DNA of 64,000 nt from Brachynemurus nebulosus (GCA_035578155.1 JAPWDM010000106.1:26103-90102); one strand, 5' to 3'; positions 25,780 through 39,149 are shown, counted from the first letter of the stretch. Numbers and translations: made by a program. Notes: generated by a model from the sequence alone, not told the origin.

Positions 25780-26040
25780 AACGTTTTTAAGGGGTGAAAC
25801 ATCCCCTCAAAGTTGGAACTCAAAAATTTAAAAATCGATGTAATTTTGTTTATAGGTACCTTAAAAAGTTTTAGTAACAAATATAACATTATTTTTTGCA
25901 TTTACACATTTTTAAGGGTTGAAACCACCCCTCAACTGTGTACTTAAAAATTTAAAAATTGATGATATTTTGTTTATATATAGCAAATAGAATTTTTATT
26001 TTGAAAAAATGCAACAGATATAATGTTACTATAATGATAA
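25780..26040 (+). repeat. Two ~128-bp tandem units
   Basis: The shared order is TTTTTAAGGGKTGAAAC, CCCCTCAA, ACTYAAAAATTTAAAAAT, GATGTAATTTTGTTTATA or its variant. The flanks are poly-A rich. Confidence 0.65.
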
Positions 26041-26326
26041 ATAAAAACAATGAAATATTTATTGTAAAAAAATTCACTAAATTTCTTAATTTTTCTCAAA
26101 AAAAAGTTTACTTAGAACGATGTGCTAAAAACTTGTCTTATGCAATTTTTTATGCTCTTTTCGATGGTATCAAAAAAAATTTGAAAAATTTTTGAAATCT
26201 GGATAAATGCAGATCTTTCCATGGCACGGTAATAAATGCACTTCCAAAAAGGAAATGCACTTAAAAAACAAACAGTAATAATATAGTAGTTATTTTCGAT
26301 AAGTATGCGTAAAGAGAGGTATTCTA

Positions 26327-26447
26327 GCAGGCTTAAATTGGAGCATGAGTCTAAGGGACTAAGTAGAGTGCGCTGGGTAAGCGCTCGAGATCTCGTTGTG
26401 TATACGTCAGTTTTTTAGCAATTCCTCAATTTAAGCCTCCTGGGTAC
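26327..26447. mobile_element. ~120-bp foldback with AGGCTTAAATTG arms
   Basis: CAGGCTTAAATTGGAG at the left and CTCAATTTAAGCCTCCTGGG at the right are inverted copies. The interior is GC-richer (GCGCTGGGTAAGCGCTCGAG). Confidence 0.5.
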
Positions 26448-26481
26448 CTTACTTTAAGCGTACCTACGCATCGAACATAAT

Positions 26482-26785
26482 TTTTTATAACGACGGCTTC
26501 TAAAGTTTAATAGAGAGAAAAAAATTATTTTTGAACAAGTTTATAATATAATATTTTATTTTATATTAAGGTTATATGAAGGGAAATTTTTTTTTATTAA
26601 TTTATAGATAATTTTTGTTTTTATTATTCCATGTTTAATTTCAATAAACGAATATCATTTTCTCATACGATTAGCTATTTTCACGCACGCTTACTATCGT
26701 TTGTTTTACCATGATATGAATACGGCTGTTTACGCCCGCCAAACAAGGCTCGAATATTGAACTTTAGAAGCGGAAGTTATAAAAA
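26482..26785. mobile_element. ~304-bp MITE, 31-bp imperfect TIRs
   Basis: TTTTTATAACGACGGCTTCT at 26482 is matched inverted at 26755-26785 (reverse complement TTTTTTATAACTTCCGCTTC), then AAAGTTYAATA. About 27 of 31 positions agree. Confidence 0.7.
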
Positions 26786-27065
26786 ATATTTTTAAGTCTT
26801 TTGTTTATTCTAAAAATTGATCCTGATCGGCCTCTGCGGTTGTTGTGAATATTTTCGGATGGCGAAAACGTGGGCAGGAAAGTGTTAATTATTTATTTTT
26901 TATTAACTTTACTCCTCCAAGTACTTTACCTATAAACCATGAGAAATGGGATACTTTTTCCATATTTACACGTTATTTGAACCTATGAACGATTTCCTAA
27001 GCAGTTGCTTATAGATGGCTCATTAGTATACGGACTATAATTTATTAACAATGTATTTTATTTTA

Positions 27066-27171
<106 letters not shown>

Positions 27172-27266
27172 TTCGAGTTTGACCAAGTCTTTCATCATAA
27201 ACAAAAAAAAAAACGTTTAAAAAAACCTTATCAAAATTTCAAACGCTGATAAAATTGAAACAAAAA

Positions 27267-27727
27267 TATATATGGTCCATTTCACATAAATTTAACCATG
27301 CTTCATCACTTTGAATTTAAATAATTTCCGTTTTCTTGGCTTTATCTCTTAAATTTTCAGTTTGTTTTTAGAAAATAAAAAATAAAAATCTCTTGAATTT
27401 AATTAAAAATCTCTTAAATTTTCAGTTTGTTTTTAGAAAAGAATAGAAGAATATAAGAATTATACCTCATTTCAGATACAATTGATCATGAGCTTTCGTT
27501 CAAAAATTAAATAATTCTTATATTCGCAACAAATCAATCTTCTATTCTTTTCTAAAAATAAACTGCAAATTTAAAATTTACATAAATGCAATAACAAAAG
27601 AGATGAAGCCAAGAAAACGGAAATTATTTAAATTCAAAGTGATGAAGCATGGTTAAATTTAACTGAAATGAACCATATTTAATTTTTGAACGATAACTCA
27701 TGATCAATTGTATTTGAAATGAGGTAT
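27267..27727. mobile_element. Foldback element with overlapping inverted repeats
   Basis: 27267-27350 and 27600-27686 form arms of about 80 bp with few mismatches (AAATTTAACCATGCTTCATC, CACTTTGAATTTAAATAATT). A second inverted pair, 27464-27512 and 27680-27727 (ACAATTGATCATGAG), uses the right flank. TTTTTAGAAAA-type words are duplicated in the centre. Confidence 0.75.
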
Positions 27728-27835
27728 ATTTACATAAAAAAAGTGTTATTTTGAACTTTTTCTATGCTACTGCATATTGCAATAATAGTTTGACGCAACA
27801 CTTTTTTTTCTCGCTTAGGAACGGTAGAGCCGGAA

Positions 27836-28965
27836 ATACTGTAAGGGTAAGTCCATATCAAATCAACAAATAAAACCCTGATTTTAAACATCAATGTTCA
27901 CATCAGTGTGGCTAAATATACCAAGTTTTATATTTTTTTGAATATTCGTATTTGAGTTATAACAATTTTTAAAATCCAAAAACTGCAATTTTTCGGAGCG
28001 CTTTGAAATATTTAAAATATTAGAAAATTGAACAAAACCAGGTCGATTAGATTTCTTTACGTATACATTTGAAATCTGCAAACAAAATTTTAATATATTT
28101 AACTTTTAACCCCCTTTCGCAAAATTAACCCCCTAATTTTATCCCCCAACTACCCCTGCTGGTGTAATTTGAATAAATTGCATATCAATAGATAGCTCTT
28201 TAAAAAAGACCAATATCGTCAATTTAAACTTTTACTCTATTTCTGCCTATCTCTTACCGTTTTCGAGATATTTGAAACATTAAATTTTACCCCAATTTTT
28301 CAAGAGCGAGTTAACCCTTTCTAACCGTTTTTCTGAAAATAAAAAAAAAATACGTGTCGCTTATTTTTTAGTGTTCTAGAACTTATTCAAGCTTCATCAA
28401 AATCGATAGGTCCGTCCTTGAGGTCTTTACTTATTAGTAACATATACTGTACGAAATGTACCAGAATTACACACGTCTTAATTCAGATAAAAATTATTTC
28501 AGTGTGTTACCATTAGAATGTCATCATGAAACTTTGTATACAACTCACTTAAGAGGTTGGGTGTATTTTTTTCAAAAAAATTAAAATTTCCGATTTTGGA
28601 GTTTTTATAAAAATTAGTTTTTTGGATTGTGGAGAAAGAGTGATATTTGAACTGCATTATCATGTTATATGTCAAATTAAAGCCCTTTTAATTCTGAAAT
28701 TAACGGTGCCAGTTTCAATTTTCTAGGACAAATAGTTTTTGAGCTACATGTGTTTAAATATTTCAAAGCGTTCCGAAAAATTACAGTTTTTGGATTTTAA
28801 AAATTGTTATAACTATAAAAATAATGGTAATAAAAAGATAAAAATTTATATTCGTTATCTTCAAAGCAAGTACTACCATATAAAAGAAATATTATAATGA
28901 TCTGAAGACATAAGGTTTTAACCATTGGTTGATTTGATGTGGACCAACCCGTAAAGCATACTGTA
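27836..28965. mobile_element. ~1.1-kb element with ~170-bp TIRs, containing dispersed repeat C
   Basis: The left (27846-28020) and right (28750-28965) arms share GTCCAYATCAAATCAAC, AGTTATAACAATTTTTAAAA, TCCAAAAACTG and TTTTTCGGARCGCTTTGAAA in inverted orientation. The interior 28023-28440 is dispersed repeat C. That family is therefore bounded by long TIRs here, and the other copies (8430, 18068, 56449) are probably incomplete. No transposase ORF. Confidence 0.7.
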
Positions 28966-29126
28966 GTTGTGCCATACATAAATCTTTTATACAAACGTTA
29001 TTAGAATAACACTTTAGAATAAAGTATGCTGATTTTGATTTTACTTTCGAATTTTAATTTGAAATTTGAATTAGTCCGTCAATTTACTGCTTTAAATGTC
29101 CTGGCAGTTAATTAAAATTTTGAACG

Positions 29127-29159
<33 letters not shown>

Positions 29160-29994
29160 CTAATGCAAACACTTAAATTATTATAAACTATAAATATTAC
29201 AACCGCTAATTATTAACTGAATTAATTAAATTGTGTTAGTTTAAAAATAAACTTTATCATATTAATTTATTTATAATTCTGTATCATCTCAATTGCAAAA
29301 TATTGTAAATATGATTATTTTTAATTAAATTAATTTCAATGGACAAAAGATTAAAAGTTAAATAATGAAATTTTATATTCAAATAATTTTATTATATAAT
29401 GTTAATAAACAATACCTATGTGTTTTAATTCTCTAACTATTTTATAAGGTCATCCATTCATTATTGTTGACTAACTTTATATATTTCATAATGGCCGAAA
29501 TTAAGCAGTTTCTAGCTCTTTTAAAGTTGGTCGATAAAACGATTTTTTCAAAGGATTTTAATGAAACTTCTCTAGATATTTACTTAATTCAATACCAATA
29601 ATACGAGCCCTTACCGAAAAAAAAAAATTGACCACCCCAATTTTGAGGAAAATGATTTCAAAGTTTTGTAATTTTTACACGGACTCTTATCGGAAAACTA
29701 TTTTTTTTTTTTAATATAATGAAAACGTGTCAAAGGAATGTGATAAAAATTTAATATGTTATAAAATACAAGGTTACAAACCATAATTAATAAGAAACAA
29801 AAATTATTCACCACGTTGTTTTTGAAATATAATTTATAAACATCATTTTATATTGCTACAACAAAGGGGCGCGGAAATTTAAAAAAAATAGGTGGTATAG
29901 AAATATAATTACTGAAGAATACATTATTTAATTTTTGATAAAAGAAAATTTTTTTTAAGATATACATTTGTACCTGATTATCTCAGAGCAACTA
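28966..29994. other. Non-coding, with a short (ATT)n run
   Basis: An (ATT)n run of about 10 units lies near 29130-29158. Otherwise AT-rich with no gene. Confidence 0.4.
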
Positions 29995-31689
<1,695 letters not shown>

Positions 31690-32000
31690 ACTTCTATTTA
31701 TATTTATATTTATATTTATATTTACAATTATATTTATATTTATATTTATATTTATATTTATATTTTTATTTATATTTATATTTATATTTATATTTATAAT
31801 TATATTTATATTTATATTTATATTTATATTTATATTTATATTTATATTTATATTTATATTTATATTTATATTTATATTTATATTTATATTTATATTTATA
31901 TTTATATTTATATTTATATTTATATTTATATTTATATTTATATTTATATTTATATTTATATTTATATTTATATTTATATTTATATTTATATTTATATTTT
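31690..32000 (+). repeat. (TTTATA)n hexanucleotide tract, LINE 5' side
   Basis: About 300 bp of the hexamer with a few point variants in the first 110 bp, ending in a T-run directly before the LINE leader. The minus-strand (Asn-Ile)n and (Lys-Tyr)n ORFs through it are artefacts. Confidence 0.95.
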
Positions 32001-32007
32001 TTTTTTT

Positions 32008-32184
32008 GATTAAAATTGGGGCACTGCTGCCGGTGGATGGCGCGGTCAGCAGCACCCGGCGGCATCGCCTACTAAGGGCATGCGCCGCCAAACACAGTAA
32101 AAATAAAAACAACACGTAAAGACAGGAACACATAAATGCAATAGACAACGGACAAACATACACATATATTACTCTATTTAAAGT
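32008..32184 (+). promoter_or_regulatory. Structured LINE leader (5' UTR)
   Basis: 32021-32090 is GC-rich and self-complementary, in contrast to everything around it. Possible stems are CTGCTG/CAGCAG (32024-32029/32047-32052) and GGCG-GCAT/ATGC-CGCC (from 32060). An alternative nested pseudoknot is GCTGCCG/CGGCGGC, GGCGC/GCGCC and GGT/ACC. An A/C-rich unstructured stretch follows up to the ORF1 ATG. It could be an internal promoter, an IRES-like leader or a self-cleaving motif; the sequence alone does not decide. Confidence 0.5.
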
Positions 32185-33099
32185 GTGTGTGTTTTCAAGA
32201 TGCCGGAAACGCGTGGTTCTACCGTTAAAAAAGAAGATTTTAGTATTAATGATATGTTAAATTTATTAAAAAGTGTATTTGTTAGTGAAGAAATAAAGAG
32301 CATTTTTAAAAATTTAATAAATGATGCTGTTGAAAACCATATATCAAAACTGTACGAAGAAATTAACATATTAAAAGAAACTAACCTCAAACTTATAGAA
32401 GAAGTCAGTAACTTAAAAATTCACCAACAGGATGCAGTTGAAACCAGTCAACAAAAAAATAATTTAATTAACTCGAATGTGCAAAATAAAAATAATAATA
32501 AATCCAATAATAACAATAACAATAAGGGTAAACAAAATCAAATTATTACATCTGAATTATGTAATAACACTAATGACACTACAAAAAATCAAAATACAAC
32601 TGTAAACTTACCTAATAAAAATAAACAAAATAAAGTAAATAAAACTGTTACTAAAAATAATGATTCTGAATCTGAAACTGTTGAATATGCGAAAATTAAT
32701 GATGAAAATCAAAATGAAAATCAAAAATCAAATGTTGAAGATGATGATGGCTTTAAAACTGTAATTTATAAAAAAAGGAAACCAAAACCAATAAGAGGCA
32801 GTGGACCGAAATGTGATGACTTACAATTTATTGAATCCAAAGTTTGGGTTTATGTAGGTCGTTGTAGTAAAGACACTACTGTTATGCATATTAAGAATTT
32901 TCTTAGAAGAACATTTCCCAATTATGTATTTGTCGTGGACGATCTAGAAAGTAAGGGTGTATATAACAGTTTTCGTGTTGGGGCTAACATAGCACTTATG
33001 AATGAAATATATAAAGAAGAAAACTGGCCAATGGGTGCATTAATTAAGCGGTATATTTTTCGGAGAAAAGCTGCAAACTTCAATGTTAACTATAACTAA
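32185..33099 (+). CDS. LINE ORF1 protein (nucleic-acid-binding)
   Basis: 304 residues. Residues about 20-85 are predicted coiled coil (heptad-like KLYEEINILKETNLKLIEEV). Residues 90-200 are Asn/Lys-rich low complexity. Residues about 210-300 form a compact C-terminal domain with W-V-Y-V-G-R, SFRVGAN, WPMGALIKRY. These words match the C-terminal domain of ORF1 proteins of insect Jockey/CR1-type LINEs, thought to bind RNA in the ribonucleoprotein particle. No CCHC knuckles are seen. The stop overlaps the ORF2 ATG by 17 nt in another frame, so ORF2 is probably expressed by termination-reinitiation. The ORF is intact. Confidence 0.85.
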   Translation: MCVFKMPETRGSTVKKEDFSINDMLNLLKSVFVSEEIKSIFKNLINDAVENHISKLYEEINILKETNLKLIEEVSNLKIHQQDAVETSQQKNNLINSNVQNKNNNKSNNNNNNKGKQNQIITSELCNNTNDTTKNQNTTVNLPNKNKQNKVNKTVTKNNDSESETVEYAKINDENQNENQKSNVEDDDGFKTVIYKKRKPKPIRGSGPKCDDLQFIESKVWVYVGRCSKDTTVMHIKNFLRRTFPNYVFVVDDLESKGVYNSFRVGANIALMNEIYKEENWPMGALIKRYIFRRKAANFNVNYN

Positions 33100-34282
33100 T
33101 ACTAATAAAGTAAATAATATACAATATTTGATTAACATCATACATCAGAATATTCAATGTTTTTCTAATAAAGTACTAGAAATTGAGTTAGCTCTTTATA
33201 CAAACAAATGTAATATACTATGTTTAACAGAACACTGGCAATCTGAAACGTTTTTACAAACTATAAAACTGGACGGGTTTAAATTAATCTCTAGTTACTG
33301 TCGAAAAAATTATATACATGGTGGTACTGCTATTTTTGTTAAAAATGAATTTACAACAAATTGCAAAAATTTTTCACAAATTGAGCAATTTTGTATAGAA
33401 TGCCATTTCGAATGTACCGGAATTGAAGTTTTTTATAGTGATAATGCAATTGCAATAATTATAACCATATATCGTCCACCGAATGGAAATATCAACATAT
33501 TTTTTGAAGCCTTCAATGCCTTATTAAATTATATAAGTTCAGTGAAGAATATAATATGCATTTGTGGTGACTTGAATGTAGATTTTCTTACTGAGTCAAT
33601 TCATAAGAAACAGTTGTATGATATTATAGAATCATACGGATGTATGAACTTAGTTAAAGATCCAACAAGAGTTGCAAACAATTCTTCAACAGGACTTGAC
33701 TACATTATAAGCAACAACAGTGACATGTGTGAAGATGTACAAGTGATAAATCTTAACCTAAGTGATCATTTTGCTCAAAAACTAACTCTCAAGCTGTCAT
33801 TAAAAGACACTAAAACAAAGTCAAAGTATATCAACATAAGAAGTGTAAATAAATCAACAATGGAGTATATGCGATGGTTACTCAAAAAAGAGGACTGGAC
33901 TCAAGTGTACCGTTCTGATGATCCTGATAAAGCATTTACAGAATTTTATCAAATTGTAATACATTGTTCTGAAGCAAGTTTTCCTTTTAAGAAAATCGAG
34001 AGCAAAAAGATACGTATCAATTCTTGGGTAACTAATGAAATTATACAGGAAGGTATGGAACTACGGGAATTATTTGAACTGAAATCAATATTTAAGAATG
34101 AAATCTTAGAAAATAATTATAAAATAATGAAAGATATGCATCGTATTAATATAAAAAATGCAAAGAGTCATTACTTAACCCAAATAGTGGAAACTGCGAG
34201 CAGTAGTACTAAGGGTAAATGGACTGCAATTAAAAATATTCTTAAGCTAGATAATTACGAGGAACCTGAATTAACTTTAAAT
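33083..34282 (+). pseudogene. LINE ORF2, endonuclease part (interrupted)
   Basis: The N-terminal 400 residues of the polyprotein. The apurinic-endonuclease-like fold shows the expected series: N23 (HQN), E50 (TEHW), Y130 (YRPP), D163/N165 (GDLNVD), D206 (LDYI) and S227-D228-H229 (SDH). All catalytic positions are present. The reading frame runs into family-A element sequence after position 34282 and stops at 34306. The reverse transcriptase part resumes after the insertion at about 36792 in a compatible frame. Without the insertion the two parts would encode an ORF of roughly 960 residues, a usual length for Jockey/CR1-type LINEs lacking RNase H. Confidence 0.85.
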
Positions 34283-36613
34283 ACCCCTGTCGCAGCATCT
34301 GCATAACATAGCGAATTTCCAAATTTTGGGGACTGGCGGATCTCATCTAAGAACTGTACCTATTTAAAATAGTTTAGCTTTCTAAGAGTAAAAGATTTTT
34401 TAAAATCGGCTGGGTAATTAGTTTTGATATTTTTGGAACCCAAGAACCCGAACGGACTTTGTGCAGCATAGTTGTATCCATCTAAAATAATTTAGTTCTC
34501 TAACAGTGAAAAAATTTTCAAAATCGGTCGGTTAGTTTATTTTTTACAATAATGGGAACAGTAAACCCTGGCGGAAATCATACAACATAACCTTTATTCA
34601 TCTAAAATAATTTTAGTAAAAAGTTTATCCTAACAGTAAAAAACGGGTCCTAGGGATCTCATATAACTTATGGTAGTTCGTAAGGTTCTTGTGGACATCA
34701 TTTAATTACTTAATGAATTCAAATACTTTAACTTACTAACGGTGAAAAAATTTTCAAAATTTTCGACATTCGTCAAAAGAGACGAGAAAAGAGTAAATGG
34801 GGACAACCCGTAGGGTCGACCAAAATTGAAATTCTAATATAAAATAATTTCGAACTTTTTGTATTTATACATTCAAAAAAGAAATAATAGGTACTTGATG
34901 ATTTTCTGTAAAAATAAACGTAGAATCTAAAATAAAGTTTATATACTCCTGTCGTTTACCCCTAAGTTTATATTCCTCCTATTCTTATTTTAGTTCAAAA
35001 AATAATTTTTCAAAAGACTAAGACATAATAATTAATAACAGTGAGATTCTACGTCCATTTTCAGACTTTTGTTTATTAAATTGCGTAAAAGCTAGTAAAT
35101 GCAATAACAGATATGATGAATTTATAAGGATTTTCTTGTACTACAAAATCTTAAAAATATGGAAACGCGTACTTTTTTTTCGTTAATTGTGTTTTATTCT
35201 TTTGCACAAAATTTTAAAAATACTTTATTTTCTTAAGAAAGGGAGGCAACTTTAGTCACAGATATGCCTATGAACAGTTTTTGGTAATCCGGGAAAAACG
35301 AAAACACTTTTTAAAATTTTTTTATTGTTAAAATCGAAATGTTCTTTTAAAGAGGGTTAAAATTACCATATTTTATATTAAAATTTTAACACAATCACTC
35401 CCTAATTAACGAGCCTTACTTAATATTAGCAAATTGAGAAAAAACACGTCAATTAGATTTTTTTACACAGATTTTATTTGTTATATAATTCAAAAGGATA
35501 TTTTAAAAATGTGTATGAATGGCTTTCATTAAATAAATTTCAATATATTTTCCATTTATTTTAACAGTGGAATGTCCTTATTAGTGGCTATACTTTCGGC
35601 TTGGAGCGAATTAGACGAAGATTTTCTTCTAAAACCAAATTTAATAATTAATTAAAGAAATAAAAAAAAATTTGTGGATTTCGTACCGTTCAAATATAAT
35701 CTTTATTGTATGTAAAAATGTTATTACATTTTTTCAAAAACTGTAAGTAAACTGTAAAATGTTCTTTACAAATATGTTAAAATAGAGAAATGTTTCCTTT
35801 TTAATTTATTTTTAACTCTTTTTAAATGATTCACTTTAAAATTTTTTAATATTTCTTAATCGAAATTTCATAAAAGAATGTGTCAAAATTTAAAAAAATT
35901 TTTCTTTGTTAAAAAAAAAATTGAATGTGCAAAATTATTTAATATTAGAATGCTCTGATTATACAATTCTAATCATAACTGTATTGTCAATTGGATAAAA
36001 AATTACGTAAAAATATTATTGTTTGAATATGATTTAACGTAATTTTTATACGATTGAAGCAAACTCTTATTAATTTTAGGAAGGTGTAAATATAATCTAA
36101 ATTCTGATCATATCACATAACAGATATCGTCGGGATTTTTTTTGTAAAAAAAAATGGAACAGAGATACATTATAAAAACATTTAACTGACAGAGAAATAG
36201 AATATAGCCGAATCGTTAAATTGGATTAAAAAAATCATGACACGCTACTTATAAAGCGGTTTTTTTCGAATTTAGCTCGCAAAAAATGAGACAGAAAAAA
36301 AAAGAATGCGAGTGCGAGTGAAATGGAGAACGACATATTTCCTAGTTTTTCTCGAAAAGTAAGTAATTTAGAGCAACGGTATAAAAACATTTTTTATGCA
36401 TTTTACCTTTTACAATGGCTTAGTGTAAAAAAAAATTTGAAAAATTGCTTAATTCTGGCAAAAAACTCATTTTGTTGACAAAAAACGCCCGGAAAGCCTA
36501 CTTCTGGGCATCCGACGTGTCTGGCTAACGAACTCATCCAACGATTTGGAAAATCGAATTCGCACACAAAATTTCATAAGCATTAAACGTTTCGTTCGAG
36601 AGTTATCGCGCGG

Positions 36614-36667
<54 letters not shown>

Positions 36668-36791
36668 TTTAGTGAATATCATTTTCGTATTCTAGGGACC
36701 TCAAAACATATTTCTGATATGGTCTCGGGCTTAGGTCGCACCATGACACCTGGCGTAAAAGCTGAATTTCCAGTTTTGGAAATTCGCTAAA
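34283..36791 (-). mobile_element. INE-like family A, copy A4 (full length, inside LINE ORF2)
   Basis: On the minus strand it opens with TTTTAGCGAATTTCC (the 36792 side). (TA)n lies at 36618-36664, followed by the family body. It closes with GGAAATTCGCTATGTTATGC, the GCAG-atg-CTGC hairpin and GACAGGGGT at 34284. The host ORF is interrupted exactly between codons with at most a 3-bp ambiguity and no evident target duplication. At about 2.5 kb it is the longest copy. It includes tandem units at 34320-34790 not seen in most others. No ORF of Rep/helicase type, so it is non-autonomous. Confidence 0.8.
34320..34790. repeat. ~120-bp tandem units inside copy A4
   Basis: About four diverged units with ATC(C)ATCTAAAATAATTTAG, CTAACAGTGAAAAAATTTTC and AAAATCGG(T/C) words. 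They lie next to the 3' terminus of the element. Confidence 0.65.
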
Positions 36792-38471
36792 AATGATAAA
36801 GGTGTTAAAACTTACAATAAGAAGGAAATAGCGAATATATTTGGAGAATATTTTTCTACAGCAGCTCAATGTAAATTGAATCATTCCTACAATATACTAA
36901 CCCAAGATTGTACTCTACCCAAATTGCAAAATAGCACAATATTTCTATATCCAACAGATGAATTTGAAGTACTAAACATAATTAAAAATTTAAAAAATAC
37001 TAGTTCGACAGGGTTAGACAATATATCTGCTAAAATTGTTAAAGAAACCAGTGATATCCTAACACCGCATTTGGTACACTTAATTAACTTATCATTTGAA
37101 CGTGGGATATTCCCATCAGTTTTAAAAACAGCAGTAATTAAACCACTATATAAGAAGGGTGATCCTGAAATGCCTCATAACTACAGACCAGTATCACTTT
37201 TATCTACCTTCTCTAAAATAATAGAGGGAGTGATGTACCCACGAATACTAACTTTCGTAAACAATTTTAAATTAATAAGTAAATGTCAACATGGTTTCCG
37301 ACCAAAATACTCTACTTGTACAGCTTGCTGTGATTTTGTAAATTATACTCTTAAACATATGGATGAAAACAATCATATTGCAATATTATTTTTTGATTTA
37401 ACATCGGCCTTTGACACAGTAAACCACTCGTTTTTATTAAACAAATTGGAAAGAATTGGTATAAGAGGTAAAGGTCTGTCTTGGATAGCATCTTATCTCA
37501 ACAATCGTGGCATCGTGGTAAATATAAATGGATGGAAATCTGATTGGTATGAAAATGACATAGGCGTGCCTCAAGGGAGCAATCTTGGTCCAATACTCTT
37601 CCTTTTATATATAAATGATCTACAGGAATATATACATGACTCGAAGGTTATTATGTATGCGGATGATACTACTATAATCATAAAAGATAAGAGCATGGAA
37701 AATCTTGAAACAAAAGTAAATGAATGTCTAAAAGATTTCAGCAATTGGTGTTGTAATAATCATCTTATCTTAAATTTAACTAAAACACAGTATATGTTAC
37801 TAGAAAGACCAAATAATATTACCACTTATGCTATGGATATCAATTTAAATGATCAATGTATTACTCAAACTGATACTGCAAAATTCCTTGGTATGCAATT
37901 GGAGTCAACACTTAAATGGTCCAAACATGTGGATTATGTGTGCAAAAAAATTAATAAAGTTTATTACTATATTAAAATGCTAAAACTTTATATGAATCAT
38001 GATGCATTAATTTCAGTTTATTATGCATTTGTTTATAGTGCGTTTAAATATTGTATTGTTCTGTGGGGCCATAGCCCAGATAGTGTACGTGTCTTTTTAA
38101 CTCAAAAACGGATTATCAGGCTAATGTTTAATTTGGGATTTAGAGACTCTTGTAAGAAATACTTCCAAGAAAACAAAATTTCAACGTTTTATGCTGTTTA
38201 CATTTATGAATTAATTGTCTACATTAAAAATAATCAACATCTAGTACAATTTAATAGTAATATACATACTTATGAAACAAGATCTGGTAATAATATTTTT
38301 GTTGAAAGATATAATACAGTTCGCTATAGTAACAGCCCATTACGTAAGGGCATCCAACTGTACAATAAATTGCCGAATGATATCAAAAATATTAAAAATT
38401 TCAATCAGTTTAAAAGAAAGCTTAAAATGTATTTGATTGATAAATGTCCATACTCGGTGAATGAATTTTAA
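36792..38471 (+). pseudogene. LINE ORF2, reverse transcriptase part
   Basis: The open frame continues from the insertion junction to TAA at 38469; it has no start of its own. Numbered from the first TTG at 36876, the RT motifs are NYRPVSLL (102-109), HGFRPKYST (139-147), FDLTSAFDTV with D174, GVPQGSNLGPILF (230-242) and the catalytic YADD (261-264). FLGMQLES and a thumb-like region follow. The C-terminus carries no RNase H motif. It fits the Jockey/CR1/I group of non-LTR elements; I cannot place the clade more finely. No internal stops or frameshifts, so inactivation is due to the insertion alone. Confidence 0.85.
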
Positions 38472-38595
38472 CAATGTTTGTGTTATTTATATATTATTTT
38501 ATTTTGTTTATATTATTGTTGTAAAATAATTATGTACTGCTTTTTTTCTTATTAATTTGTATTGACGAATGTATCTCTTTTAGAGCTTGCAATAA

Positions 38596-38636
<41 letters not shown>
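38472..38636 (+). repeat. LINE 3' UTR start and (ATT)n run
   Basis: A short AT-rich segment, GCAATAAATT, then about 12 ATT units (38598-38635). It may be the simple-repeat tail that ends the LINE. Alternatively, if the stem-loop array downstream belongs to the LINE, it is an internal repeat of the 3' UTR. Confidence 0.6.
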
Positions 38637-38637
<1 letters not shown>

Positions 38638-38650
38638 AAATCCAACGATG

Positions 38651-39149
38651 AGCCCTGCCATCCCAGGGCTTAAAAGGAGCGGACAGTCCTTGGTGACGGT
38701 ACGATAAGTACTTGACAAAGCGTCCGGTCACCAAGGCCTGAAGACCATCGCCGAGACTCCCTCCGAGGTGTAACGGACCTCGGAGTGGAGAGAACCGACT
38801 AGAAACACACCAAATATGACTAGAAAGATATCACAGTATTATCACAGAAAAAAACTTATTGCGTCACTGGGAGGCCAAAGACCGACCAGTGACGCAATAA
38901 GGAGTTAAAACAATACCGCTGTAGAGCCATAACAACAGGCCCACAGCGGCATAACAAAATATCACAGATAAAAGGAACGAATGATGTACCACCTCGGGTG
39001 TAAAGAGCCCTCGGTGATACATCGTTAAAAAACAATAACAAAACAAAACAACAAGTATAAATAACAACAGTACCACTAAGGGTGTAAAAGGCCCTTAGTG
39101 GCATAACGAAAGACTAAAAGTACCCTGCCAGACCAGCTGGAACAGGGTA
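38651..39149 (+). other. Array of eight stem-loops with A/C-rich linkers
   Basis: Stems, all perfect unless noted: 38651-38657/38664-38670 (AGCCCTG); 38688-38697/38727-38736 (CCTTGGTGAC); 38761-38769/38777-38785 (CTCCGAGGT); 38855-38870/38886-38901 (CTTATTGCGTCACTGG, 16 bp); 38916-38922/38943-38949 (CCGCTGT); 38983-38998/39008-39023 (13 pairs, interrupted by one mismatch and a 2x2 loop); 39073-39082/39092-39101 (CCACTAAGGG); 39121-39127/39143-39149 (TACCCTG). Three of them share an apical GGTGTAA(A/C) with a G(A/C)CC return. Linkers are rich in A and C on the plus strand, as in unstructured RNA spacers. No ORF; function unknown. Confidence 0.75.

Noticed and set aside
38530..39104. Minus-strand ORFs across the hairpin array
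   Set aside because: Created by stem sequences and the ATT run; stems explain the composition better.
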